From Glaciecola sp. XM2 (GTDB lineage: Bacteria; Pseudomonadota; Gammaproteobacteria; Enterobacterales; Alteromonadaceae): a DNA stretch of 64,000 nucleotides. The stretch lies in assembly GCF_018595715.1 (NCBI RefSeq), contig NZ_JAHEOJ010000027.1:1-64000 (forward strand). The letters are read 5' to 3'. Positions within the stretch are counted from its first letter, which is position 1. Every line of letters begins with the position of its first letter. The notes below the pieces were generated by a model that ran no database searches, was not told where the DNA came from, and saw only the letters and a list, made by a program, of their open reading frames with translations. A program made the position numbers and the translations under genes. Below are positions 1 through 11,556 of the stretch, in pieces.

Positions 1-12
1 ATATTTGTGTAG

Positions 13-94
13 GCCCCAAAGCACAAGCATTTTTGTCATGCCGCCTTTTTGCGGGGAGGGAAATGCGGAGTTTTTCGCAAACATGCTGTTAGGC
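13..94 (+). other. attC-like integron recombination site (candidate)
   Basis: The right end, GTTAGGC at 88-94, matches the integron core site GTTRRRY exactly. The left end, GCCCCAA at 13-19, is a degenerate partner of RYYYAAC. Directly inside the ends, AGCA (20-23) pairs with TGCT (84-87). Further in, GCATTT (28-33) pairs with AAATGC (61-66), and CCGC (41-45 region) pairs with GCGG (51-54) around a T-run. The 82-bp length fits attC. The perfect core lies on the same strand as intI, whereas in a standard integron it would lie on the opposite strand. The call rests on pattern only, and a degenerate attI or a chance palindrome remains possible. Confidence 0.4.
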
Positions 95-128
95 GTATGG
101 GATAAGTTTTTTAATCAATGGAGTGATT

Positions 129-1106
129 ATGTCGTCTGTGTTTTTGGCAGAGATATCGGAGTTAATGTATCGCAAGCGTTATGCTAAGCGCACAATTGAC
201 ATCTATCTAAAGTTTATAAAGGCATTTATTCGTTTTCATCAATACAAACATCCTAAAACCTTGCATGATGCTGAGGTGGAGGCATTTTTGAGTCATTTGG
301 TACATATCAAAGATGTGTCTGCCAGCACACAAGCACTTGCTCTAAACGCATTGGTGTTTTTGTATAAACATGTTTTACATCAGCCGCTAAGTGTTGAGCT
401 TGGGTTTGTACGCAGCCGTCACCGCCCAAAACTGCCAGTGGTGCTAACGCAATCGGAAGTTACTCAGTTTTTCAACAACACGTCACCCGAAACTAAATTA
501 CCCATTGCGCTTTTATATGGCAGTGGGTTGCGGTTAATGGAATGTTTACGCTTGCGCGTGCAAGACATCGATTTTGACTATAAAGCCGTTAAGGTTTGGA
601 ATGGCAAAGGGGGCAAGCATCGCATTGTGACGCTCTCTCAGCAATTAATTCCCGAACTCCTTACGCAAATAAATACCGTAAAATCTTATCTATCTATCGA
701 CTCAAGCAACCCAAACTATGCAGGGGTGTATATGCCGCACAGGCAAAGAGATAAGTTCCCAAATGCCGCATATGATCTTAGCTGGCATTACTTATTTCCC
801 TCGGCAAAACTATCAAAAGATCCAGAAGACAATAGCATTCGCCGCCACCATATCGATCAACGAACATTGCAAAAAGCAGTGAAAAAGGCGGCGCAAAAAG
901 CCGGGCTTGAAAAGCAAGTCACACCGCATACTCTCAGGCATTCCTTTGCCACTCATTTATTGCAAAATGGCGCAGACATTCGCACCGTCCAAGAACAGTT
1001 AGGCCATACCGATCTTCGAACCACCCAAATTTACACGCATATATTACAAAGAGGGGGCAATGCCGTTGTTAGTCCATTTGAGCGAATAGCCAATATCGTT
1101 GGCTAG
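129..1106 (+). CDS. intI: Integron integrase (tyrosine recombinase, IntI family)
   Basis: This site-specific tyrosine recombinase would integrate and excise gene cassettes at attI/attC sites. The tyrosine-recombinase residues are visible: R135 (in GSGLRLMECL), H267 and R270 (TPHTLRHSF), H293 (LGHTDLR) and Y302 (QIYTH). Between the arginines and the C-terminal box is the extra segment peculiar to IntI proteins (AAYDLSWHYLFPS, then RRHHID), which plain XerC/D proteins lack. The length of about 325 residues is normal for IntI. The ATG at 129 is chosen because GGAG at 120-123 lies five bases upstream; a GTG at 123 is the alternative. The gene looks intact. No cassette gene is visible within the window. 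Confidence 0.9.
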   Translation: MSSVFLAEISELMYRKRYAKRTIDIYLKFIKAFIRFHQYKHPKTLHDAEVEAFLSHLVHIKDVSASTQALALNALVFLYKHVLHQPLSVELGFVRSRHRPKLPVVLTQSEVTQFFNNTSPETKLPIALLYGSGLRLMECLRLRVQDIDFDYKAVKVWNGKGGKHRIVTLSQQLIPELLTQINTVKSYLSIDSSNPNYAGVYMPHRQRDKFPNAAYDLSWHYLFPSAKLSKDPEDNSIRRHHIDQRTLQKAVKKAAQKAGLEKQVTPHTLRHSFATHLLQNGADIRTVQEQLGHTDLRTTQIYTHILQRGGNAVVSPFERIANIVG

Positions 1107-1130
1107 CGTGCCATCAAAATACTTCAGAAT

Positions 1131-1160
1131 GAGAATGGGTGCACCCAGCTCTCTTTTTTT
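1131..1160 (+). terminator. Probable rho-independent terminator of intI
   Basis: The 12-bp palindrome TGGGTGCACCCA (1136-1147) is flanked by GAGA (1131-1134) and TCTC (1150-1153), which can extend the stem. A run of seven T residues follows directly. It lies about 25 bases after the intI stop codon. Confidence 0.6.
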
Positions 1161-1264
1161 AAATATTATGCACAAACTTAGTGCTCAAAATGATTTCCTT
1201 TGCACCATTTTAGCGCCACAAATCACACAATAACAATATGTCGCCTTTTTATTTATCAGATGAA

Positions 1265-1286
1265 CTAGACCACAGGCGTGGTCTAG
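1265..1286. repeat. Perfect 9-bp inverted repeat
   Basis: CTAGACCAC (1265-1273) and GTGGTCTAG (1278-1286) are exact inverse complements around a 4-base loop. No T-run follows, so it is more likely an operator or an RNA hairpin in the leader of the TonB receptor gene than an intrinsic terminator. Its role is unknown. Confidence 0.6.
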
Positions 1287-1558
1287 CGGTCGCTTTAACT
1301 TATTGATTTCTTATAAGTATATGTAATTATTGGGCTTTTTATAGCGTTTGACTGAGGTTAGAAGAAGCTTGTGTTTCGGGCGCAAACCTAAATAAATGAT
1401 GGTACGTTGATTGCTCCTAGTGTAAGTTGTCTGTGAAGGTTTTGAAAAGTATGTATTTTTGCAAAACATTCAACGTTCACGCTCTCTTATAAAAACAAAA
1501 GCAAGTAGACGAGTTTGGGTGTCATCGACACCAATTAATCTAAATCATAGGGAAAATC

Positions 1559-4276
1559 ATGAAACATAAGTCTTACAAACATAAGAGCTTTAAGAAAAAT
1601 GCTATTGTTTTAGCGTGCGCTATACCATTAGCAACGTCGCTTCCTTTTCATACTTCTGCTCAAGAAGAAGATGAAGCCACCGAGCAGATTATCGTTACCG
1701 GTACGAGGATGACCAATCGTTCTGCAGCCGATTCACCTGTTCCTGTAGATGTTATCAGTGGTGAAGAGTTCCGTCAGAATTCTTCATCAGATGTTCAAGA
1801 TATGCTGCGCACAGCCGTACCTTCATTTGATATCAACACCCAGCCAATCAGTGATGCAGCCACAATAGTGCGCCCTGCTAACTTACGTGGTCTCTCACCA
1901 GACAATGTATTGGTATTGGTAAACGGTAAGCGCCGTCACCGTGGGTCAATTATTTCTTTCCTTGGCGGTGGTATCTCTGATGGTGCTCAGGGTGTAGATA
2001 TTTCAGCTATTCCTTCAATGGCGCTTAAAAGAGTAGAAGTGTTAAGAGACGGTGCCTCTTCACAATATGGTTCTGACGCAATAGCCGGTGTACTTAACTT
2101 TATTCTAAGAGACAGCTCGGAAGGCTTTGAAGTTAACGCAAGATACGGTTCAACCTATGAAGGTGATGGCGATAACTTTATTGTTTCAGCCAATGCGGGC
2201 TTTGCGCTAGGGGATGCTGGTTTTGTTAACGTTACCGGTGAAATCAGAGAAGTAGATGGCACCATTCGTTCTGTTGTTCGTGACGACGTAGCCTTTCAAA
2301 TTGCAAATGGCTACACACCAGTGGCCGACTTCCAAGCTATAAACACTTACACCAGCGAAGTGCCTCAATACTGGGGGCAACCTGATGTAGAAGATGATAT
2401 TAAGCTTTTCATAAACTCTGAGTACGATATAACTGACACCGACCAAATTTACCTTTTTGGTAACTATGGTGAGCGCATGGTTACCGGTGGCTTTTTCTAC
2501 CGTAACGTAGTGGGCGGCCCATCAGGTCAGCGCGGCGGTGTTTACCGTGGTCCGTTGGTCGATCCTGCAACAGGTTTGTCAGATCCAAACGGTGTGCCAT
2601 CGGTCTTAGTGGGTGATTTAGATGGGCTAGGTGTAGGCGGTTCATGTATCGACGGTATTCCATTGGGCGGGCAAGGCGGTGTTAACCCTGACCAAACCTT
2701 ATTTGGCCAAGTGGCAGCTGACGATAACTGTTTCTCGTTCTTAGAAACCATTCCAGCCGGTTTTGTGCCTCGTTTTGGCGGTACCAACGAAGATATGGCC
2801 CTTACGGTAGGTATTCGTGGTGAATTGGCAGTGGGTAATGGCTTAACATATGATTTGAGTGCACAACGCGGCTCAAACAGAACCGATTTCTTCATCAACA
2901 ATACTATCAACGCATCGCTCGGTCCTGATACACCTCGTAACTTTGTACCAGGCGGGCAAGAACAAACCGAAACGTTGTTTAACCTTAACTTTGTATACAC
3001 CATGGATGTTGGCCTATATTCTGACCTAAACATTGCGTTTGGTGCTGAATACAGAGAAGAGGAGTTTGATTTGTTTGCAGGTGATGCGGCATCTTTTGCA
3101 TTAGGTCCGCTAGCAAGCCAAGGTTTTGCGTCTAGTTCAAACGGTTTTGGTGGCTTCCCTGAAACTACCACAGCGTCTCAAGACAGTACTGCATTTTATG
3201 TTGACTTTGAGGCTGACATTACTGAGCAGTTAACTGTTCAGGCAGCGGTTAGGGCAGAAGACTTCAGTGAATTTGGTAACACAACCGACTTTAAATTAGC
3301 CGGTATTTATCACCTTTCTGACACCGTTCGCTTACGTGCTGCGTACTCTACTGGATTCCATGCGCCAACTGCCGGCCAAGCAAACATCACTAACGTAACA
3401 ACACAAAACGTAAATGGTGTGTTGATTGACCAAGGAACCTTGCCACTTTCATCAGTGGCTGGCCAATTAGCGGCAGACTTTGTAGAAAGTGCTGGAAATG
3501 GTCGTCCTCAGTTAGGTCCTGAAGAAGCGGTAAACTTCTCGTTTGGTATTGGGTTTGAAATTGCCGATTCAACATGGACAGTCGATTACTACAACATCGA
3601 GTTGACCGACCGTGTTGCTCTGGGTGCTAATGTAGATTTCTTGGATGCGCTTAACTTTACAGGCGGTGTAGGTTCAAACTTCACTAGTGTTTCTCAAGCC
3701 CTAACAGCTTTAGATGCAAGCGGTGTTATTGATCGTCAAGACTTTATTGGATTAGATGATTTGTCACAGTTCAGGTTCTTCTCTAACAGCTTCGACACCA
3801 CCACAACTGGTATTGATATCGTGGGTAACTATACCTTTGATTTCTTGAGCGGTGAATCGCGTCTTACTGTTGCAGCCAACTACAACAAAACAGAGGTGGA
3901 TGATGTAGGCACGGTTAACCCAATCAGTGATGGCCGTGTAAACGCAATTGAAGACTTGTTGCCGAATACTCGCGCAAACATTTCTTGGAGTCATACCGAA
4001 GGCAAATTTAGAACACTTGTACGTGCTAACTACTATGGCGGTTGGGATGACACAGGTAACGGCGTGCCGGGTATTGGCGCAGAAGTTTTGATTGATGCGC
4101 AAGTCGCTTATCAATACTCCGATAACCTAGAACTCACCGTAGGCGTCGACAACTTGTTTGATGCCTATCCTGAAGAAAACCCAAGCGCTGGTAGCTCAGG
4201 TCAATTGTATTCTGAAGCGAGCCCATTTGGTTTCAACGGCGGCACTTGGTATGTGCAAGCGCGTTATATTTACTAA
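1559..4276 (+). CDS. TonB-dependent outer-membrane receptor
   Basis: This 905-residue outer-membrane beta-barrel transporter would be energised by TonB-ExbBD. A basic N-terminus and hydrophobic signal sequence (about residues 13-34) are followed by the segment EQIIVTGTR, typical of receptor plug starts. The plug domain spans about residues 50-180 (VLVLVNGKRR, RVEVLRDGASSQYGSDAIAG). The rest is a barrel rich in alternating aromatic strands, ending in an aromatic residue (RYIY) as outer-membrane proteins do. The substrate cannot be told from sequence. No transport partner gene is adjacent, and a strong terminator follows. Receptors of this shape are common in Alteromonadales, often for oligosaccharides, peptides or siderophores. 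Confidence 0.9.
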   Translation: MKHKSYKHKSFKKNAIVLACAIPLATSLPFHTSAQEEDEATEQIIVTGTRMTNRSAADSPVPVDVISGEEFRQNSSSDVQDMLRTAVPSFDINTQPISDAATIVRPANLRGLSPDNVLVLVNGKRRHRGSIISFLGGGISDGAQGVDISAIPSMALKRVEVLRDGASSQYGSDAIAGVLNFILRDSSEGFEVNARYGSTYEGDGDNFIVSANAGFALGDAGFVNVTGEIREVDGTIRSVVRDDVAFQIANGYTPVADFQAINTYTSEVPQYWGQPDVEDDIKLFINSEYDITDTDQIYLFGNYGERMVTGGFFYRNVVGGPSGQRGGVYRGPLVDPATGLSDPNGVPSVLVGDLDGLGVGGSCIDGIPLGGQGGVNPDQTLFGQVAADDNCFSFLETIPAGFVPRFGGTNEDMALTVGIRGELAVGNGLTYDLSAQRGSNRTDFFINNTINASLGPDTPRNFVPGGQEQTETLFNLNFVYTMDVGLYSDLNIAFGAEYREEEFDLFAGDAASFALGPLASQGFASSSNGFGGFPETTTASQDSTAFYVDFEADITEQLTVQAAVRAEDFSEFGNTTDFKLAGIYHLSDTVRLRAAYSTGFHAPTAGQANITNVTTQNVNGVLIDQGTLPLSSVAGQLAADFVESAGNGRPQLGPEEAVNFSFGIGFEIADSTWTVDYYNIELTDRVALGANVDFLDALNFTGGVGSNFTSVSQALTALDASGVIDRQDFIGLDDLSQFRFFSNSFDTTTTGIDIVGNYTFDFLSGESRLTVAANYNKTEVDDVGTVNPISDGRVNAIEDLLPNTRANISWSHTEGKFRTLVRANYYGGWDDTGNGVPGIGAEVLIDAQVAYQYSDNLELTVGVDNLFDAYPEENPSAGSSGQLYSEASPFGFNGGTWYVQARYIY

Positions 4277-4300
4277 ATAACCCGCTTTGTAATACGTTAA

Positions 4301-4333
4301 AAGCCAAGCACTTCAGTGCTTGGCTTTTTGTTT
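4301..4333 (+). terminator. Strong rho-independent terminator (possibly bidirectional)
   Basis: A perfect 11-bp stem is formed by AAGCCAAGCAC (4301-4311) and GTGCTTGGCTT (4316-4326), with a TTCA loop and a following TTTTGTTT. It lies 25 bases after the TonB receptor stop codon. On the minus strand the stem is followed by a short T-run, so it could also serve the convergent protease gene. Confidence 0.9.
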
Positions 4334-4418
4334 AGAGCATTGCTCTGGTGTGGTTGCGAAAGTTCAAAAACAAGCGGTTGACGCTACTAAATCATTGCCC
4401 TTTCTCTCTCTTTATTAC

Positions 4419-6848
4419 CTACTTGTTTTCCATCGCGTCATTAATGCGCGCAACAAGATCTTCGTAATGAATGATCAATGTACCGTCCATCTTTCTGCGA
4501 GATTTCAGCGCTGAAAGTAGCTCCTCTTTAAGCGAGTTTAGCTCAAAACGGCTTAACGCAGGCACTTCGGTTGCTAGCACTTCTTCATCTTCGGTGTTCA
4601 TCGTTGCTGCTAATGTGTTGATGTAGGTACGCTGCAAATTACGTCTCACGATGTCAGATTTCACACGTGTATGAAATTCTGCAAATATACCTTTGCTCGT
4701 ATCTGAAAAGAGTGCACGGGCAGTGTAGCTATCATCATTAAGGGCTTCAGTTTCTATCAAGCGCTTAATACGCGGCGTTTCCATCAATCGATTTAGCGAG
4801 CGTACTTGAAAGGCATTGATGCGCTCAACCACGTTGTTTGACTCAATGCGTTGTAATATTTCGTCGTTCATCAACCAATAAGGCGTTGCAAAAACGTTGT
4901 CATTTACCCATTTGACCGAGGCGGCCTGTTTTTCTTTTTCAACGTGGGTAAATACCGCACCGTCTTCATCTGAGGTTTTACGATACTCATAAATGCCGCC
5001 TACATAAGATGCAACATGGCCAGTATAGCGATTGAACTGCCCAAGCACTTGTCCGTAAAGCTCTTCTAAATCGTCATAACCAATTGCTTCTTGAGCAGAC
5101 CATGTTGGTAGTTCAGGTAAAATGCGTTTCAAATTAGCTAAACCTAGACTACTGGCTTCTATCACATCATCACCAATGTCTTCGGTTTGTGACGTTGGAT
5201 CTGGGCCACTTCTGCGCTGCTGGCCATAGCGAAAGTGTGGATTACCCGCGCGCTCTTTTACCCAACTGTTCAAGACTAAACGTTCTTCTTCGGCGCTTGA
5301 TGCCTCTGGAATAGGGCGGTAACCATACATAATTGACCAAGTATCGTAAGGTCCAATTTTAGGTAAAAAGCCTACGCCTTCATCTTCCGGTTGGGCAACG
5401 TAGTTAAAGCGTGCGTAGTCCATTATCGAAGGTGCAACACCCATTTCTTGCACAAAACCAGGCGTGCGCAATTGCTCAATGGTGTAACCGACGCTTGAAC
5501 CCATATTGTGCGGTAGCCCAAGGGTGTGACCAACTTCATGTGCAGATACAAAGCGAATGAGTTCACCCATCACTTCGGTGTCAAATTGCACTGCTCGTGC
5601 CTCTGGGTTGGCAGCAGCGGTTTGAATTAAGTACCAGTTGCGCAATAAATTCATTACGTTGTGATACCACAAGATATCACTTTCTAAAATCTCGCCGGTG
5701 CGAGGGTCATGCACGTGCGGGCCTTGGGCATTTTGTATGTCGGTGCTGATGTAGCGGATTACGCTATAACGTACATCTTCAGGTGACCAGTCAGGGTCTT
5801 CTTCGGCCGTGGGTGGCTCTTTAGCAATAATGGCATTTTTAAAACCGGCCTTTTCAAAGGCCACTTGCCAATCGTTTACGCCTTGCATGATATAAGGCTT
5901 CCACTCTTGTGGTGTGGCCGGGTCAACGTAATAGACGATTTGCTTAACAGGCTCAACGAGTTCACCGCGTTTCCACGCTTCCATATCCGACGGTTCAAGT
6001 CTCCAACGCGTAATAAAGCGTTGTTCCTTGGCTTTTTGTGCATTTAAGCTGTAGTTGAACTGCTCAATAGAAAAATACCCAACACGCGCATCGTAAACGC
6101 GCGGCTGCATTGGGTCGTCAGGCAGTTTGATGAACGACTGATTCATCTCAATAGACAGCGTACCGGTTAATTGATTGCTAGGTAGTTCGCTGCTGCCGGT
6201 GTAGGTAAGTACGTGTCTGACTTCTGTATTTTCTGGAAAGCTTTTTATCGATGAAATAAAGCTGCGCGACGTATCAAGCCCTTTTACGCCAAACTCTTTG
6301 CGATCGTCTGCTCTTAATGCACCAATCATTTCTACATCGGTGGAGAACAATGGGTTAACTTCAATCACCACGCTTGTTTCATCTTCGTTTTTGACTTCGA
6401 TATCAAAGGTCATGATAACCGGTTCGAAATTATTATTTTTGACCGACTGATAAATAGGATCTTCATCATTAGCAACGCTGTTATAACTAACAGAGCGAAG
6501 CAGCAGTTTGTCGTCCAATTGCTGCCAGCGAATAACCTGCTGCGGGCGAGACTTCATGCCTGCGCCACCAAAATTAAGCCCTTTTACATGACCAGATATA
6601 CGGCTGACGACTAAAATCTCTTGGTCAAGCAATTCAACTGGGATTTCAAAATAGTATTTGTCTTTGACTTTATGAACCGTAAACAAGCCTTCATCGGAGA
6701 TGGCTTCGTCGGTAATAACATCAGTATAGATTTTAGGGCCTTTGTCTTTATCGTCTCCTGATTTATCGCCGCTATCTTCTTGTGCAAAAACAAATAAGCT
6801 GAATGTGAGAAGCAAAATAGACAGCGCGGAACGTGAAAGGTATTTCAT
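4419..6848 (-). CDS. Secreted zinc-dependent metalloprotease (metzincin, DUF5117/DUF4953-like)
   Basis: This 809-residue protein has a clear signal peptide (residues 1-22, ending FVFAQ) followed by a charged Asp/Lys linker, so it should be exported. The metzincin zinc site HEVGHTLGLPH supplies H437, H441 and H447 as ligands and E438 as the general base. A Met-turn follows at SIMDYAR (M476). Length and layout match the large bacterial zinc-dependent metalloprotease family annotated with DUF5118, DUF5117 and DUF4953 domains; that assignment is from memory of the family. Its substrate is unknown, and a role in extracellular or periplasmic protein degradation is inferred. It is transcribed alone, convergent with the TonB receptor. 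Confidence 0.85.
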   Translation of the reverse strand: MKYLSRSALSILLLTFSLFVFAQEDSGDKSGDDKDKGPKIYTDVITDEAISDEGLFTVHKVKDKYYFEIPVELLDQEILVVSRISGHVKGLNFGGAGMKSRPQQVIRWQQLDDKLLLRSVSYNSVANDEDPIYQSVKNNNFEPVIMTFDIEVKNEDETSVVIEVNPLFSTDVEMIGALRADDRKEFGVKGLDTSRSFISSIKSFPENTEVRHVLTYTGSSELPSNQLTGTLSIEMNQSFIKLPDDPMQPRVYDARVGYFSIEQFNYSLNAQKAKEQRFITRWRLEPSDMEAWKRGELVEPVKQIVYYVDPATPQEWKPYIMQGVNDWQVAFEKAGFKNAIIAKEPPTAEEDPDWSPEDVRYSVIRYISTDIQNAQGPHVHDPRTGEILESDILWYHNVMNLLRNWYLIQTAAANPEARAVQFDTEVMGELIRFVSAHEVGHTLGLPHNMGSSVGYTIEQLRTPGFVQEMGVAPSIMDYARFNYVAQPEDEGVGFLPKIGPYDTWSIMYGYRPIPEASSAEEERLVLNSWVKERAGNPHFRYGQQRRSGPDPTSQTEDIGDDVIEASSLGLANLKRILPELPTWSAQEAIGYDDLEELYGQVLGQFNRYTGHVASYVGGIYEYRKTSDEDGAVFTHVEKEKQAASVKWVNDNVFATPYWLMNDEILQRIESNNVVERINAFQVRSLNRLMETPRIKRLIETEALNDDSYTARALFSDTSKGIFAEFHTRVKSDIVRRNLQRTYINTLAATMNTEDEEVLATEVPALSRFELNSLKEELLSALKSRRKMDGTLIIHYEDLVARINDAMENK

Positions 6849-7028
6849 GGTATATCCATCGTCTTATTATATTTGTGTTAATTATGTTAACGGCTTTTGT
6901 GGCATCTGTAGAGCAGTTTTTATTTACTGACCATCATGTAAGGGTCTGAATTTGGCTATAATGCTCGCGCTAAACCATGATCGTAAAATAATATAATGAT
7001 AGACTCTTCCCATTCGTTATTTGGTTAA

Positions 7029-8877
<1,849 letters not shown>

Positions 8878-8878
8878 G

Positions 8879-9673
8879 TTAATTAAACCAGTGTGCTTCG
8901 GTGGGGAAGTTGCGCGCTTTTACATCTTCAATGTAGGTGGCAACCGCTTGTCTGATGTCGCCCGTTTGAGCGAGAAAATCTTTACTGAATTTAGGCATAT
9001 AGTTGGCACTTATGCCAAGCATGTCGTGCATGACTAGAATTTGCCCGTCGGTATCAACACCTGCGCCTATGCCAATAACTGGTATGCTTACGCTTTGGGT
9101 TACGCGTTTTGCCAGTGCAGCAGGCACGCATTCAAGTACAAGCAACTGTATTCCTGCTTTTTCAAGCGCTATTGCCGATTCTAACAAGGCGTCGGCCTGA
9201 CTCTGTTCACGCCCTTGCACTTTAAAACCGCCAAACACATTTACCGATTGCGGGGTTAGTCCTAAGTGCCCGCATACAGGCACTGAGCGTTCTACCAAGC
9301 CGCTTATTGTGTCTAATAACCACTCACCGCCTTCTACTTTGACCATGCTAGCGCCGGCCCGCATCAAGGTTGCCGCGTTTTGATAACTTTGCTCTGGGCT
9401 TGCATACGACATAAAAGGCATATCAGCAATCACAAACGCCCGCTGCGCGCCATTTCGAACTGATTTTGTGTGGTAGGCGAGCTCATCAACGCTCACGCCT
9501 AATGTATCTTCTTCTCCCTTAAGTACCATCCCCAACGAATCGCCGATTAAAATGACATCGATGTTTTGTTCGTCAAACAGCTTCGCGAAGCTGGCATCAT
9601 AAGCTGTGATTGCCGCAATTTTTTCTTGCTCGGCTTTCATTTTCAATAGGGTCGAAACGGTGATTTTTTTCAT
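8879..9673 (-). CDS. panB: 3-methyl-2-oxobutanoate hydroxymethyltransferase (ketopantoate synthase)
   Basis: It transfers a hydroxymethyl group from methylene-tetrahydrofolate to alpha-ketoisovalerate, the first committed step to pantothenate. Family signatures are visible: [11 protein letters not shown] near the N-terminus, [10 protein letters not shown] (metal-binding aspartate), GHLGLTPQS, and [11 protein letters not shown] with the catalytic glutamate. At 264 residues it matches E. coli PanB. It sits 10 bases after folK and one base before panC, forming a vitamin biosynthesis operon. Confidence 0.96.
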   Translation of the reverse strand: MKKITVSTLLKMKAEQEKIAAITAYDASFAKLFDEQNIDVILIGDSLGMVLKGEEDTLGVSVDELAYHTKSVRNGAQRAFVIADMPFMSYASPEQSYQNAATLMRAGASMVKVEGGEWLLDTISGLVERSVPVCGHLGLTPQSVNVFGGFKVQGREQSQADALLESAIALEKAGIQLLVLECVPAALAKRVTQSVSIPVIGIGAGVDTDGQILVMHDMLGISANYMPKFSKDFLAQTGDIRQAVATYIEDVKARNFPTEAHWFN

Positions 9674-9683
9674 ATTGAGCTCT

Positions 9684-10202
9684 TTAAGAAGCGATGCTTT
9701 CGAAATCTATGGCATCAGGCAGCCTTTGTAAACCGTTAAGGCTGCACTTACTGATCCACGCGGCAAGGGTTTGGCCGTCGTGCATAATTAGGTCGGGGGC
9801 AATTTCAAACATGGGCACTAGCACAAACTCTCGGTCTTGCATGCCGTAGTGTGGCAGTATTAAACGCTCGCTACGCATGCGCAAGTCATTGAACATGAGC
9901 ATATCAAGATCAAGGGTTCTCGGGCCCCATTTGTCTTTTAAACGTTCGCGCCCGTGGTTATTTTCAATGCTCTGCAACACATCGAGCAGTTCAAGCGGTT
10001 GCAATGACGTTGTAATATGACACACCGCATTAATATAATCTGGTTGGTCTTGCGGTCCCATCGGTGCGCTTTTGTATAAATGTGAGCAGCGTTGTAAGCA
10101 TATTTGAGTATGCTGATGCAGCTCTACTAGCGCATTTTTAATCTGTTCGGCGGGCGTGCTTAAGTTACTGCCTAAGCCAATAAATGCGTTGTCAGACATC
10201 AT
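9684..10202 (-). CDS. folK: HPPK: 6-hydroxymethyl-7,8-dihydropterin pyrophosphokinase
   Basis: It transfers pyrophosphate from ATP to 6-hydroxymethyl-dihydropterin in folate biosynthesis. The N-terminal FIGLGSNL and the signature [14 protein letters not shown], with its metal-binding aspartates, identify the family. The 172-residue length is slightly above that of the E. coli enzyme. The start codon overlaps the pcnB stop by four bases (ATGA), so translational coupling is likely. An ATG one codon downstream is an equally possible start. The following panB also depends on the folate pool. Confidence 0.95.
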   Translation of the reverse strand: MMSDNAFIGLGSNLSTPAEQIKNALVELHQHTQICLQRCSHLYKSAPMGPQDQPDYINAVCHITTSLQPLELLDVLQSIENNHGRERLKDKWGPRTLDLDMLMFNDLRMRSERLILPHYGMQDREFVLVPMFEIAPDLIMHDGQTLAAWISKCSLNGLQRLPDAIDFESIAS

Positions 10203-11521
10203 TGCTTGGGTTTTCTCTTTTTGTGACGACGTGGGCCGCCGCCTCGTTTAATTAACTCGCGCATCATATTTGCTTTTGCATCTTGAGGGACTTTTTGAAA
10301 CTCAGTCCACCAATCGGCAAGCTCGAGTAATGCGCCGCCCTCTACTTGGCCGCGAAGTAATAAAAAGTCGTATGCGGCTCTAAATCTCGGATGGGTCAAA
10401 AGCTGATACGGACGCTTGCCAAACCGTTTGCTCAAACGACTCTGTAACGCCCAAATCTCTCTTACCGGAATACTGAAGCGTTTTGGCAACATGATCCGCT
10501 GTACCTGGCGGTGAATAACTTCAGAGCTTGCGATGTTAAATGCATCGTGTGGGCTGATTTGCGTGTCAAATACCAGTTGCTCAGCACGCTCTTCCATTGG
10601 ATACCACAACACGGTGGCATATAAGAACGCCGGCGTGATACGCATCTCTTGGGCGATGCGCGAATCGGTGTTTTTGAGCATTAACTCAATTAACTGCTGC
10701 TCTTTACCTTTGGGGTCGTTTAACATGCCTTCTAGAGCAGGGAACAAAACCTTAAACAACTTGAACTCTTGCAGTAGCTTAAGCGTTGCAAGACCTTTGC
10801 CCGATAGTAACAGCTTACTTACTTCTTCAAATAAACGCGCTGGAGGAATGTTACCAAGCAAGTGAGCATGGGTTTTAATCAGTGTCTGCATATCTTCAGG
10901 GATGCGCATGTTGAGCTTGACGGCAAAGCGCACGGCTCTGATCATGCGCACTGGGTCTTCTCTAAACCGTGTTTCTACATCACCTATCATCTCAACTTGG
11001 CGCGTCGAAATAGCCTTCATCCCGTCAGCAAAATCAAGAATGCTTTCGTCGGTAGCATCAAAGTACATGGCATTAAAGGTAAAGTCGCGCCTTGCGGCAT
11101 CTTCTTCAATGCTGCCAAAGATGTTGTCTCTAATCAGTTGACCATCTTGCGATTGTTTGGCCATCGACTCTTTGTTGTCTTCGCCATGATGACCTCGAAA
11201 GGTGGCAACTTCTATAATTTCTCGTCCAAAAGTAATGTGTGCTAAGCGAAAGCGTCGACCGATAAGCCTACAATTTCGAAAGCATGCTTTAATTTGCTCA
11301 GGGGTAGCGTTAGTAACTACGTCAAAGTCCTTTGGAGTAATGCCCATCAGCCGGTCTCTAACGCACCCACCCACCGCGTATGCCTGATAATCATGCTCAA
11401 CGAGCGTGCGCAAAACCTTTTGTGTGTTTGGCGTCAGATCAGTTAATCGCATGGTGTGGTCATTGCGTTTTATAAGCTTCGCTTCAAGGCGCAACGGTGA
11501 GGGTGGGGGGCTTGGTAGCAT
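10199..11521 (-). CDS. pcnB: Poly(A) polymerase I
   Basis: It adds 3' poly(A) tails to RNAs, marking them for decay. The nucleotidyltransferase core is clear: YAVGGCVRDRLMG followed by PKDFDVVTNATPEQ with the catalytic aspartates, then RRDFTFNAMYFD and the RNA-binding EDPVRMIRAVRFA helix region. The C-terminus is very basic ([13 protein letters not shown]), as expected for RNA binding. The ATG used here gives 440 residues. A second ATG 23 codons in, at 11452, is possible, and neither has a strong ribosome-binding site. The order pcnB-folK with gluQ and dksA upstream is conserved in gammaproteobacteria. Confidence 0.95.
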   Translation of the reverse strand: MLPSPPPSPLRLEAKLIKRNDHTMRLTDLTPNTQKVLRTLVEHDYQAYAVGGCVRDRLMGITPKDFDVVTNATPEQIKACFRNCRLIGRRFRLAHITFGREIIEVATFRGHHGEDNKESMAKQSQDGQLIRDNIFGSIEEDAARRDFTFNAMYFDATDESILDFADGMKAISTRQVEMIGDVETRFREDPVRMIRAVRFAVKLNMRIPEDMQTLIKTHAHLLGNIPPARLFEEVSKLLLSGKGLATLKLLQEFKLFKVLFPALEGMLNDPKGKEQQLIELMLKNTDSRIAQEMRITPAFLYATVLWYPMEERAEQLVFDTQISPHDAFNIASSEVIHRQVQRIMLPKRFSIPVREIWALQSRLSKRFGKRPYQLLTHPRFRAAYDFLLLRGQVEGGALLELADWWTEFQKVPQDAKANMMRELIKRGGGPRRHKKRKPKQ

Positions 11522-11556
11522 CTAGTATTAATTCTCTTTATTTATCAATGATGGTT

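Larger units (their letters stand above)
1107..1558. other. Intergenic region between intI and a TonB receptor gene
   Basis: I see no credible coding sequence in these 452 bases. The region holds a candidate terminator for intI (1131-1160) and a perfect 9-bp inverted repeat (1265-1286). The leader and promoter of the downstream receptor gene must also lie here, but no confident -35/-10 pair could be assigned. The receptor has an AGGGAAA-type Shine-Dalgarno just before its ATG at 1559. Confidence 0.6.

Noticed and set aside
2542-3171. A 209-codon open frame on the minus strand inside the TonB receptor gene
   Set aside because: It is antisense to a well-supported gene, has no recognisable domain and a composition (Pro/Ser-rich) typical of shadow frames.
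10862-11245. A 127-codon plus-strand frame within pcnB
   Set aside because: It lies opposite the conserved catalytic region of poly(A) polymerase and has no ribosome-binding site or family resemblance.
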